Shown: piece by piece, positions 44,033-55,062 of the stretch
Layout of the letters: each line of letters opens with the position of its first letter
How positions within the stretch are numbered: the stretch's first letter is position 1
NCBI RefSeq assembly: GCF_958450345.1
Contig: NC_088780.1
Span: 31,581,667 to 31,645,666 of the forward strand
Length of the DNA: 64,000 nt
Origin: Calliphora vicina
Lineage: Eukaryota > Arthropoda > Insecta > Diptera > Calliphoridae
Direction of reading: 5' to 3'
Program-made: the position numbers and the translations under genes
Notes under the pieces: generated by a model
The model's input: the letters and a program-made list of their open reading frames with translations, nothing else
Database searches by the model: none
Told to the model about the DNA's origin: nothing

Positions 44033-45140
44033 TTATTAAAAACTAGATGAGCGCCCGGCTTCGGTAGCTATTTACTAATGTTAGTTCTTCAAGTTTCGCA
44101 AAAAAATGTCTCTTATTAAGAGAAGTGAAACATTAAAATTTCCGAATTTTTTAATTTTTTTTCTTTACAAACCAACTCCATCTTGTTAAAATGTAACATT
44201 AATGCAATTATAGTCAACCAAACCCATATTCATATTAATCCAATCGGTGATTGTAGCAATCAGAAAAAACGTGGATCGTGATCTTCCCAGTCTGTTTTTT
44301 CCTCACATAAGTGTTTGGCACTCATCTACTAGGTAATTTGTCTGATCGTACTGTTTTTAATTGTGGGGAGAAACTGAAGTAGTATCTTAGTATTTTTGAC
44401 CTATTATCTTACCGGCTGATCAGCAAAATAATGCAGTCCTGACCATGTCCTGGCTTTTTCGGATATTCATGGCATGTTTCTGGAATCATGTAATAGGTGT
44501 AATGAATCATACAAAACTAAAGGATTATAGAGACATATTGTCCTTCTGCCTTTTAAAAACTCTGTATAGGGTAATTGATGTTCAACTGAGAATGTCGATA
44601 TTAGATATTCATGCTTGGGAGTTATTTTGAGCTGACTTTTGAGTCTTCTCAGGTCCGATTATATTGGCAGTGTCAGGAAAATAGCTGTACTTCAGGAATC
44701 TGAAAATTCTGCGAGAGTATTTTAGGTCGCGGGAGAACCTGGGGCATTACACAGAGCCCTAGGGCTCTTGGCATATTCATCCACCGTATATCCTTTTATA
44801 GGATCTTATGGACCTCGATACTGATAATCCAAGGCCCTCTTTAACATGATCGGGAAGCCTTGACCTTATGGTTGATAATGGGATATCTTTACTGATGGCT
44901 TGAAGTCGATGGTGGCGTGAGAGGAGTGTTTTCTATTGCACGGACTATTGGATCAATATATTGTTCTGTAATGCCGGGTATCTCTGATGGCGAGACATCC
45001 AGTTGGACTTTTTGGGTTCCTGGATACCGAAGTGTCCTTGCGGATTCATTGGCCAAAAGGGGAGCTCAGCTGTTGGATGACGAGGTTGGTGTACCATTTT
45101 CATCGTGCAGCAGAATGATCAAGGTGTATCTATACAATTA
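44033..45140 (+). mobile_element. Non-LTR retrotransposon relic with RNase H remnant
   Basis: On the + strand, ITDGLKS-like sequence (44890s) is followed by WVPGYRSVLADSLAKRGAQL (about 45013-45072). This matches the end of RNase H domains in Jockey/I-type elements (VPGH...N..ADxLAR). The catalytic His and Asn positions are altered, and a frameshift separates the parts. Confidence 0.6.
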
Positions 45141-45734
45141 GGTGGCAGTGGCGAATTCAGGCAAATTCGAGCAAATTTCAATATTATTTTTTAATATATG
45201 GAGTTTGAATAGTGTCCAAAAAACCGGCAAATTTAAAAAACTGGTTTCCGATTTAACGGAAAAAGTGTATTTTTGAAAAAACCGGTTTTGATTATTGTCT
45301 TTTAAAAAAACCGGTTTATATTAAATTTTTATTTAACATGAAAAAGGTCTCCTTAAATTTATTTTTATTTGTGACGCTAATAGGAAATGTGTTAAGAATT
45401 ACGTAGTAAATCTTTATGGAATTATTTTATGTATATTTTTTACGAAGTATTGTCAAATTCTATAATTTTCTATAAAATAAAATAATATTTTTAGGAATGG
45501 TACCAAAGTTTTTCATAAATATGTTTGAATGAGTTTTAGAAAATATATTTTATTAAAACCGGTTAACCGTCTTACAAAAACCGGTTTGTCAAAAACTGAA
45601 AAGTTATAAAAACCGAAACCGGTGGAGTTTACAAAGAAAGAAAAAACGGTTTTCATGGGGTCATGCGAATAAAGTCGATTTCAATGCGCGCTAAACCCAA
45701 TGTTATATTTTAATACACAAACTCAGGACAAAAT
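45141..45734. repeat. CCGGTTTT-rich repetitive segment
   Basis: AAAACCGG / CCGGTTTT motifs recur at least eight times on both strands between about 45210 and 45650. This is probably an old MITE or minisatellite and is not coding. Confidence 0.45.
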
Positions 45735-46358
45735 GCTTATATACCCTTCCCCAAATTGTACTTCAAAATAAAAATTTTAAATATTTTATGTTTAATAAAA
45801 TTTATTTTTTTTCCAGTTGTTTTTTTCATTTTATAAAAAAAATATTTTTTGTCGAATTGTTTTTTAAAATTTTTAAAATTTAAAATTATTTTTTAAACTT
45901 TAAACATTTTTTTTATTTTTTTTTTTTAATATTTAGCGAATAAAAACTTTTGGTGACAAAAAAATTCGGGTTAAAAAATAGGTCCAACTTTGCAACTTAC
46001 TACGTCGTTGCAAAGGTCTTTGAAATATCTATCATTAGATATCCATATTGTCTATATTAATGACTTAGTAATCCAGATATAAGTCCAAAATAGGTAAAAA
46101 ATCAAGGTTGTCCTGTTTTTTCCTCATATCTCAGCCATTTGTGAACTGATTTGCTCGAGCAACCGAGCCGGAAGAATTCCGGATGTATTGATGTATGATA
46201 GTGTATGTAGGTTATTTGGGGGACTTCGGAAAGTTCATTTAAACAGACAGACAGACGGAAATACCTTAATCGACTAATATACTTTATAGGGTCGGAAAAT
46301 TATATTGTGGAAATTACAAACTTATATATACCCTTCTCACGAAGGTCAAGGGTATAAT
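45735..46358 (-). repeat. Family-A interspersed repeat, copy 4
   Basis: Reverse orientation, from TATACCCTTCCCCAAATTGT to CTTCTCACGAAGGTCAAGGG, with TATCTATCATTAGATATCCA and ATTTGTGAACTGATTT cores. Confidence 0.85.
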
Positions 46359-46713
46359 AATGAAATGTCATTAACTTTGTAAGTAAGCATTTAAACCAGA
46401 AATATAACTCAATCTGTGATCACTACTATTATTCACCCAAAATTTTTAAGTATATTTTCATTGTAACACAGTGTTATAACATACTTTTAGGCATATTTGT
46501 CATTACAAAAACAGGGTTGCTTGAAACACATACCAATCTGGCAACTTATTGTTTTTTTTCTTATTGATAAAAACATCTGACACTTGCGTGTGTGTGTGTG
46601 TGAGTGAAAAAAAATATTTGCAGTAAAACGAAAACAATACATAAAATTAAGGAAGAAAAAATCGAAAATAAACATATTTTAATAATTATCTTGCCTAAAT
46701 TTCGTAAACAAAA
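46359..46713 (+). promoter_or_regulatory. Upstream region of Vps45
   Basis: This short unique interval between a family-A repeat and the Vps45 start has a GT-repeat (46590-46602). No TATA box can be chosen with confidence. The start context ACAAAAATG suits fly translation. Confidence 0.35.
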
Positions 46714-48783
46714 ATGAATTTAATTAATGGCATTAAATTGTATATAGAAAAAATGTGCTCGGAATCGGGGCCGGGCATGAAAACTATGCTATTGGATAAA
46801 GAAACGGTGGGTGCTGGATGAATAAATGATTTTACGTCAATATTTTTTATGTTTTTCCAATTTTCAGACCAGTATTATATCTATGGCATTTTCACAATCG
46901 GATATGTTGCAACGGGAGGTGTATCTGTTTGAACGTATTGATTCGGGACGTTCCAATGAGCGCATGAAATATCTAAAATGTATTGTTTTTATTAGGCCAA
47001 CTAAGCAAAATATACAGCTATTGGCCCAAGAGTTAAGGAGTCCGAAATATGGTTCATATTTTTTGTGTAAGTAAATATCGGTAATAAGAAATTTTTGGAA
47101 CAATTCTAGTTTATGGTCGCCATGGAAGAAAACAAAGTAGTCATCTGTTCATATTTTCCGATTTATGGGCCTCTGAAGTTCAAACACTAAATCGAAACAT
47201 TTAGAGAATTTAATAATTGTTTTAAGAACTTAAAATTTCAACCTGAAACAAAAATTCGGTAACGTTCCGCACAGGCGCCCATAAACTAGATTTTAGCAGA
47301 AATTTAGTTTTCCTTAAATATTATACTTATTTGTTTGATTCCCCTAGATTTCAGCAACATTATACCCCGCACCGACATCAAATACTTGGCTGAGTGCGAT
47401 GAAAGCGAATCGGTGCGTGAAGTAAAAGAATTATATGCCGACTATTTGGGTGTTAATCCCAATTTATTTTCCCTTAACATTCCTGTCTGCATGCAGAGAC
47501 TCAATTGGTTGCCAGAAGCTTTAACACGTTCCGTACAGGGCATCGTTTCGGTCTTGCTCTCACTGAAACTTAATCCCGTTATACGTTATAGAGCAGGTTC
47601 AACGGCCGCACAAACATTGGCTAAACAAGTGTTTGAACAAATAACAAAGGAATCCTCTTTGTTCGATTTTCGTAATCATGAAAATGGAGCAGCACCTCCT
47701 TTGCTTTTGATTTTAGATCGCAGAGACGATCCAGTGACCCCTTTACTGCATCAATGGACCTATCAGGCTATGGTGCATGAACTGTTAACCATACGCAACA
47801 ATCGTGTGGATTTGTCGGAAAATCAGGGTGTTCCCAAAGACTTTAAGGAGCTGGTGTTGTCGGGAGATCAAGATGAATTTTATGCCAAAAATATGTATGC
47901 CAATTTTGGTGAAATCGGTTCGACCATTAAGAATCTTATGGAAGAATTTCAGCGTAAAACTAAAGACCAAAAAAAGGTGGAAAGTATTGCGGATATGAAA
48001 AATTTCATAGAAACTTATCCGCAGTTTAAGAAAATGTCGGGCACCGTGCAAAAGCATTTGTGCATAATGGGTGAGCTGTCATCGATGACAACAAAACGTA
48101 ATCTCTTCGAGGTATCAGAATTGGAACAAGAAATTGCCTGTAAAGCTGAACATTCCCAACAATTGCAACGCATTAAAAAGCTAATCGCTGATGAACGCAT
48201 TTCCATAGAAGATGCTCTAAAATTAGTGGCTTTATATGCCTTGCGCTATGAACGCCATGCTAATTGTGATACCTCCAGTTTATTGCAAATCCTTAAAATG
48301 AGAGCTGGCCAAACTCACATAATACCCAGTCTTATAGAATATGCTGGTACCCATATGCGTCAAGGAGAACTATTTAATTTGGTGCGCATAACAGATGCCG
48401 TCAAATTGACACGTAATCTTATAAAGGGTTTAAAGGGTGTGGAAAATGTTTTTACCCAACACACACCGCTGCTAAAAGAGACTTTAGAGGATGTTTTCAA
48501 AGGTCGCGAATTAGATCCTATCTATCCAGCCATAAATTCAGAGCTAGTACCATTCCGCCGTCCACCCCAAGAAGTTGTAGTGTTTATTGTGGGAGGTACA
48601 ACCTATGAGGAAGCTTTGGCTGTTCATCAATTGAACAATGTGGGCTATCGTGTTATATTGGGCGGTACGACCATTCATAACTCTCAGAGTTTTGTTAATG
48701 AAGTTTTGGCTGCCACCGATGGTATGCAATTTAAGCATACAAAAACTATGTTAAAACATTATGCTTCGACAGAAAACTATTAA
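46714..48783 (+). CDS. Vps45: Vps45, Sec1/Munc18-family protein, three exons
   Basis: It encodes a Vps45-type SM protein. The family binds the endosomal/TGN syntaxin (Tlg2, syntaxin-16) and promotes SNARE assembly in endosomal trafficking. Exons are 46714-46806, 46868-47066 and 47348-48783, all GT-AG, giving about 575 residues, close to the human length of 570. The start lies in ACAAAAATG and gives MNLINGIKLYIEKMCSESGP, followed by GMKTMLLDKET. Exon 2 has REVYLFERID and RPTKQNIQLLAQELRSPKY. Exon 3 starts inside YFSNIIP and has LLLILDRRDDPVTPLLHQWT, YQAMVHELL, NDEFYANN-like DEFYAKNMYANF, KKMSGTVQKH and the C-terminal VVFIVGGTTYEEA / VILGGTTIHN. The reading frame is intact. The second open frame that appears to start at 47335 merely includes intron bases before the acceptor at 47346-47347. 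Confidence 0.97.
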
Positions 48784-49492
48784 GTTTTCAGACACTCGTA
48801 TATTTATACCATTTTTTTAGATAAATTATTATACAGATTCTTTATATATTAATGTATTTATAAATATTATTAAATATATGCATACACGGTATATTTATGT
48901 TATACAATTTAAAATATTAATATCATTAATGCAAACAGATTAAACTATTATTTATAATCCCATGCAACAATAAATAATTCAAAAAAAAACTATAACAACT
49001 AAGAGATCTGGGGAAAAACTTCAGCTGTCGCGGAGTTGTCAATCTTTCTGCAGTTGTCAAGGGCACGATCTATATTCGACTAAACTAAATCTTATATACC
49101 CTTCACCAAATCATACTTTAAGATAAAGATTGAAATCAATCTTTGTTGAAAACTAATGTCTTTGTGAAAAAAAAATATGAAAACATTTAGGTGGGAAAAA
49201 ATTGTTGGTAACAAATTTGGATAAAACAATTTTTAGTAAAAAAAATTTTCGGGTGAATAAAAATTCGGGTTAAATTTTTTTTTTCGATTTTGATCCGTGG
49301 TCCAAAACAAGTTGCTGCCAAAGAAAGAGGAGGAGGACGTACACATTAAGTTTGTTTTTTTAGTTTCTAGTTTTAAGCATATTCCAATTAAGAAGATTTA
49401 AACAAAATATAGAGCATTTTTGTACTCAAATTTTTTAGGTTTTAACATTTTTTTTTACTTTATTACAAAGTATTTCTTATAACTTTATATAT
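48784..49492. other. Vps45 3' region and convergent intergenic spacer
   Basis: AATAAA-like hexamers near 48969 could end Vps45 transcripts. Bases 49092-49300 hold a truncated, diverged family-A repeat in reverse orientation. The ZAD gene on the - strand converges from the right. Confidence 0.5.
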
Positions 49493-52479
49493 CTATACTA
49501 AATTATTGGTATTTTCCAAGACACTGTCCATGTGACCCAATTTGACACGATGTGCTTTTAGTGTATTACTTTGCGTAAACGTGCTACCGCAAACATTGCA
49601 ACAATAGGGCCGTTCACCCGTGTGTATACGAAAATGTATACTTAAATCTTTGGAGTATTTAAAACTGCGTTCACATTGCGTACATTTATAGGGTCGTATG
49701 TCTGTATGCGAACGCATGTGTGTAGTCATTTTACTGGAAACCCGGAAAGTTTTACCACATATTTTACAGGCAAAAGGTTTTTCGCCCGTATGTATGCGTC
49801 GGTGGCAGGTTAACTCGGATATACGTGGATAAGCACGTTCACAGAGGTCACATTTGAATGGCCGCTCTCCCGTATGACGTCGCATATGTACAATGAGATG
49901 GGTTTTACTCGAAAACGAACTGCCGCATATGGAACATAAGGAGCGCACTTCATATCGTTTCGGTTTATTGGGTTTAGTAGCCGTTTCATCAATAGGCGCC
50001 TCCTTATCATCTTCTGCTGATTTTTCCGAAATTTTTTCCTTATCTACATTTTCTTGACTGTGTTTATTTTTTATATGTATATTAAGGTGTTTCTTCTTGG
50101 TATAATTCCTTGGGCATTTGTCACACTGAAAGATTCTTTCTTGTGTTGATGGTTTGCGTATGAGAGGCACGGTGTCGGGACCATGAAACGTACGCATATG
50201 TGTATACATATTGCAGGAACGTGAAAATTTTCGAAAACACAAAGGACATGTACATTTTTGATCTTCTGGTATGTGACTAGTGCGTTGATGGCGTGCTAGA
50301 GCTTTGGAATTATTAAATATTTTATTACACTGACTGCAGGGTACGGCCACATCATCATCTTCTACAGCTTTTCCAATTGTTTCTTCCGAGTTTTTGGATT
50401 TTTTGGTAATTTTCTTGTCTTCTCTTTTATTACTGGGACTAATAACTTTTTTATCTGTTTGCCAATCCAAATCTTCCGTTTGATTATCTTGATAATCTTC
50501 ATCATCATCATTGTCATCATCGTCATCCTCTTCATCATCTATTAATAAATCATTTTGCAGAATTGCATCAGTCATTGAATTTTCGGCTTCTTTTACTGCT
50601 TCTACATTTAATATGTCTTCGGTGTTTAAATTGTCGGCATCATTTGAAACCGACTTTGGATCGTTTGTTTCTGTTAAGGTTACTCTAGAATCATAAGGAA
50701 TGTTTTAGACTTTAATTAAGGAATATGAAAATAGATTTTTGGACATCTTAACACCTTTTCAAATTAGAGTGTATTAACTGCTTAATGTGTCGATTATGGA
50801 TGGCAACCGAACTTCAGTTGCGTTACCAGAGGGCAACCAAAAATGTCTGGTCGCCATTTGTCAACAGAAAATTATGCTGCCAGTTGCCATCTGTAATACC
50901 ATTTAGGCAACTGACAACGCAACTGAAGTTCGGTTTCCATTCGTAATCGACCCATAAACCAGTTAATTTTTCACAATATTATGTATGAATCGGTTAATTT
51001 TTCATACTGGTTGGTCATTCACAATATTCCAAATCAACTGTTTAATTTTTCACACTATCCTATATGAACTGGTTGATTTTTCACAATATTCTATATGAAC
51101 TGGTTGGTTTTTTGCATTATTCTAAATGAACTCGTTAAATTTTCACATTATCCTATATGAACCGGTTGATTTTTCACAATATTCTATATGAGCTCGTTAA
51201 TTTTTCACAATATTCTATATGAACCGGTTAATTTTTCACTCTATTATTTATGGAAGGGTTTATTTTGCACACTATTATTTATGGAAGGGTTTATTTTTTA
51301 CACTATGTATCAACCGGTTAAATTTTCACAATATTCTATATGAACTTGTTCTTTTTCACATTATTATATATCAACCGGTTAATTTTGAACACCATTTCAT
51401 ATGAACCGGTTTATTATTCATACTATTCTATATGAGCAGGAGCATTTTTCACCCTATTCCAAATGAACCGGTTAATTTTTCACACTATTCAATATGAAAC
51501 AGATTATTATTAACATTATGATTTATCAACAGGTTAATTTTTATATTATTCTAACAAACCGATTAATTTTTCACACTATTTTATTTGAACCGTTTAAATT
51601 TCCACACAATTCTGTATGAATCGCTTAATTTTAACAATAATATATATGAACCGGTTCATTTTAACAGTATTATATATGAACCGGTTTATTTTTAACACTA
51701 TTATACATAGGTATATGATCCGTTTAATTTTTCACAATATTCTATATGAAGCGGTTCATTTTCAAAACTATTCTATATGAAGAGGTCCATTTTTCACACT
51801 ATTCTATACGAACCGATTTATTTTCTAAACTCTTTACGAATGGGTTTGATTGATTTTATGATATTTAAATTTGTCAGTTTATAACCCTTATACTTACATT
51901 TCCACAGTGTCATTATCATCATCACCTTGCTTCTTTTCACTCATTTCGTCTACATTGATGTGATTAATTTGTGGAAGTTCTTCGGGTTCTTCCAACTTAA
52001 GTTTAACATGACATTTTGCCTCAGACTTTTCCTCTGCAACGGCGTCATCATGTTCCATTTTTATTTCCAAACATGACTGTATGTCCACCTGTGCTTCCTC
52101 TAAACAATCCAATTGATTATTCGTCTCCTCCCTTCCCATTAACATCAACATAAGCCGTTCATTAACTTCATGGGTTTGTTGGATAAATGCATGAGACGCT
52201 TTCAGTTTGCGTGAACAGCTGTCGCATATAAATTGTGGCAGTTCCTTATAAGACTCATCCATTATCTGTTAAACATAAGTTCTGGCAAAAATTACAACTA
52301 AAATGTAGACCATTGATATAACTTACATTAATGCTAGAGACTTCTTTTAGGAGTTCAGCATAGGATTTCTGTTGTTGGCTGCCAGAGCATTTGGTGAGAT
52401 TTTTTAGGAGTCTTAAACCTTTGGTTGCATTGTAACATGTACGACATTGGTGGTTCTCCAATTTCTCCATGCAATTCAT
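49493..52479 (-). CDS. ZAD-C2H2 zinc-finger protein, copy 1
   Basis: An insect ZAD zinc-finger transcription factor. Exons are 52327-52479, 51898-52265 and 49493-50684 with GTAAGT donors, giving about 570 residues. Exons 1-2 form the ZAD: MNCMEKLENHQCRTC, then after the junction PQFICDSCSRKLKASHAFIQ, supplying the CxxC pairs. Exon 2 ends in an acidic linker, and exon 3 begins with a run of Asp/Glu. Eight C2H2 fingers follow. The first three are separated by spacers (VPCSQCNKIF, CTCPLCFRKF, FQCDKCPRNY). The last five are nearly contiguous with TGERP/TGEKP linkers, ending YCCNVCGSTFTQSNTLKAHR. The start is chosen by alignment with the two paralogues. DNA targets are unknown. ZADs mediate dimerisation. 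Confidence 0.93.
50788..50953. mobile_element. MITE in the intron of ZAD copy 1
   Basis: GTCGATTATGGATGGCAACC plus GAACTTCAGTTGCGTT at the left is mirrored at the right, ending GTAATCGACCC. Arms are about 38 bp with three to four mismatches. Noncoding. Confidence 0.75.
50990..51835 (+). repeat. Minisatellite TATATGAACCGGTTAATTTTTCACA, ZAD copy 1 intron
   Basis: About 28 degenerate units of roughly 30 bp (TTTTTCACAATATTC then TATATGAACCGGTTAA) fill most of the second intron. AACCGGTT is a palindromic core. The same family, on the opposite strand, fills the same intron of the neighbouring paralogue (56290-56730). Confidence 0.9.
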
Positions 52480-52982
52480 TTTATTTGTTGTAATATTACA
52501 AAAAATAAACAAAATTTAAATGTTTCTATAAATTTGTTTATTTTTCTGTGATTTTGTTGTTTTTTTTTATTTGTTTAGGGTTGTAACAATGTTGGGTATT
52601 CGGTTACTCAATTGTTGTCGAGTTGCATGAAATGGTATTAGTTTGTACATCAACCAATTTAGTAGAGACACACATTTAATCAATAATTGTAGAGTTGCAT
52701 TAAATTGTATTAGCACATACATAAGGCAACTTATTGCAGACACAAATTTTCTTAACGAAGTGAAGGGGGTGTATGTCTTAAATAATAAATGCAGAAAATA
52801 TTTGCATTTCTAAAGCAATTAAATTCAAAAATCTATCTTTGTCCAAAGTATCTAATTAATTTATCAATTTTATATTTTTTAAAGTATTTTAGTTTTTTTT
52901 ATAATAATATAAATACAGTATAACTACATTACAGATTAATCTGTTAAAATACACATAAGAAAAATGCAGGTTTATTTGATAA
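52480..52982. other. Upstream region of ZAD copy 1
   Basis: Bases 52531-52566 (AATTTGTTTATTTTT then TGATTTTGTTGTTTTT) are shared with the same position upstream of ZAD copy 2, suggesting a conserved promoter or 5' UTR. Bases 52618-52760 hold a roughly 72-bp tandem duplication beginning GAGTTGCAT. Confidence 0.5.
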
Positions 52983-54036
52983 TTATGTATTAACAACATC
53001 ATTTTGCTGGATATCCTGGGTATCACCATTTTTTGAAGCGCTACTTTCTTTTGCTATATTTTCATTTTTGTCCTTAGATATACATTTTTCTTTGAAGTAA
53101 CGATTTTTAACCAACTTTAAAGCATCTCTTAAATGACATTTGAATGATTTTTCAGTACAATTTTCATCATAGGTGCCGTCTAAAAAAAATTTTAAAAATC
53201 AAATAATTATTAGTATATAAGATTTTATTATACAACTGGGGTTGAATTGTCGCAGTTGTGATGGAAATTATAATAAAATATAACTAATTTCTTGCTCGAT
53301 ATCAAATAAGAAAATTACTATAAATTTAACTGTGATAATTCAGCCCCTGCTTCTTAAAATATAAATTTCAAACTCACGAAATAAAACATTAACAAACTTT
53401 GTATAATTTAATAGCCGCTGCTTATTATGGCTGCCGTCTACATTAAATTCTACTAAAAGTTTAGGTGTCATAATATCTGATAGACCTTTTTTCAAACCAC
53501 GCTGTCCAGCTATTGCTCTTATGGAAGAAATCTAAATAATAGTTGTTAAAGAATTAATGTATAATAATGGTACCTTTGCGTTCTTTATACATACAAATTC
53601 TTTTTCGTTTTGCTCGTTTATACTGTCTTCTATTTCATTTAATTGGTTTATAGTGCTTATCGGAAACATTTTTAAATATTTCGGATTCTTGTTTAAAGAT
53701 TTTTCAATTGCATCCGTATTTTCACTTAATACATTTAAAACCATAGTATTTTGATTTTTGATATCTAAAACAGGATAGTTTTAACAATATAATCATTAGC
53801 CTTTGTTTAATATTATGAAATTAAATTAAGATAGCTTCAATTACCTCTCATTTGATTTTTCAATATTTCATTATTATCTGGAAATGTTTAATTAGTTATT
53901 AGAAACTTGTATATTTAAAAGTTACTAAACTGCTAACTTACGTGTTAACATGTCAATTTTTCTATTGAGAAGTTGAAGCATTTGTGTTATATCACTTTGT
54001 ACATCGGTAGTTGGATTTACTTTATTAATTTTAAAA
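52983..54036 (-). CDS. DUF4806-type insect protein, 3' exons
   Basis: Five exons on the - strand join in one frame: 53942-54036, 53845-53877, 53574-53764, 53378-53531 and 52983-53179 (TAA). One donor, GTACCA at 53573, is atypical. The product has a probable coiled coil (ITQMLQLLNRKIDMLT, then NEILKNQMRDIKNQN). It continues with FPISTINQLNEIEDSINEQN, ISSIRAIAGQRGLKKGLSDI, MTPKLLVEFNVDGSHNKQRL and CHLRDALKLVKNRYFKEKC. This resembles the DUF4806 family of insect proteins of unknown function (FPI..-E-L..., then G...K..L...T). The 5' exons are not found. Bases 54122-54400 upstream carry a Tc1-type MITE fragment. The gene lies between two ZAD paralogues in the same orientation. Confidence 0.7.
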
Positions 54037-55062
54037 CTGAAATTAAGAAAAAAAAAATTTGACTATTTTAATTTAGTAGTATAGTGATCAAAGATCATTA
54101 AATTCCCTTTATTCTTCCTTTTTATTTTGGTATTAAAAATACGGAAGAAAATATTAAAATATTCGAAAGCATAGAATCTGAGAAATCCTTATATATCAGA
54201 TTTATATATATTTTCTGATTTTTTAAGATCATGAAAATCATTATAGTTCGACTTAAATCATTTTTTTCAGAACCGAATCTATTATTCAGCCCAATCTCCA
54301 ACAAAACGCAAGTTTTAAATTGTAATCGATGGATAGATTATAGGATTTTCATTATCTTAAAAAAATTTAATAATTTGTGATGTTTACTCTCTTTTTATAG
54401 ATAATCTAAAATATGTGTGTAGTACAGTGATGTTCAAAAATAAAAATGAAGATGTATTGGTGAGAGAGCTACCCAGCAAACATAATGTCGAACATTTAAA
54501 ATAAGAACAAAATAATGAAAGTTTAGATTTAGAATTTTTGTCACATATAACCAATTTATTTAATGAATGTAATTTAAATTTTAAGGAAAAGAAAAAATAT
54601 GCATTATACGGCCTAAATTCTATTTAATTTTGTATTTATTTTTGACTTTGTTATTATGTGTTCAATTGCAATTGAAACGCTTGTGTTTGCTATGCTTCGT
54701 CCAAAAACAACCAACAACAATGCTTAGTAAATGTCTGAAAAAAATGACGATAGTCCGTCGCATGTGTTTTCATCGAGAGCTAAACGATGAATGAACAAAA
54801 GTTTTTAAAAGAGCGTAACAAATGTGTGTAAATTTTTCAAACAATTGTTGTATGGCGTGAACATTACTGGTGTAGTATGTAAATGAGTTCCAAAAATGTT
54901 AAAATTTGTTTTATTTTTTATTCATTTATTTACAGTTTAGCAATATATAAAGTCCTAAATTTATTGTTTTTTATTATTTCACTTCTCTAAACTTAATTAT
55001 CATCATTACTTTCCAAGACATTTTCCAGGTGAACCAACTTGGCACGATGAGCTTTTAGGCTG
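54037..55062. other. 5' side of the DUF4806 gene and spacer
   Basis: Holds a fragment of the 43623-43825 MITE family (54190-54400). The first exon(s) of the DUF4806 gene should be here but I cannot place them. Bases 55000-55062 are the orphaned end of the ZAD copy 2 frame (see that entry). Confidence 0.4.

Noticed and set aside
47335..47347. Vps45 starting at the Met codon at 47335
   Set aside because: These bases are intron. The acceptor CCCCTAG at 47341-47347 and two upstream exons restore the family's full N-terminus.
50990..51835. Regular about 30-bp repeats as a CRISPR-like array
   Set aside because: No unique spacers between repeats, repeats are degenerate, and the context is an insect intron, so it is a minisatellite.
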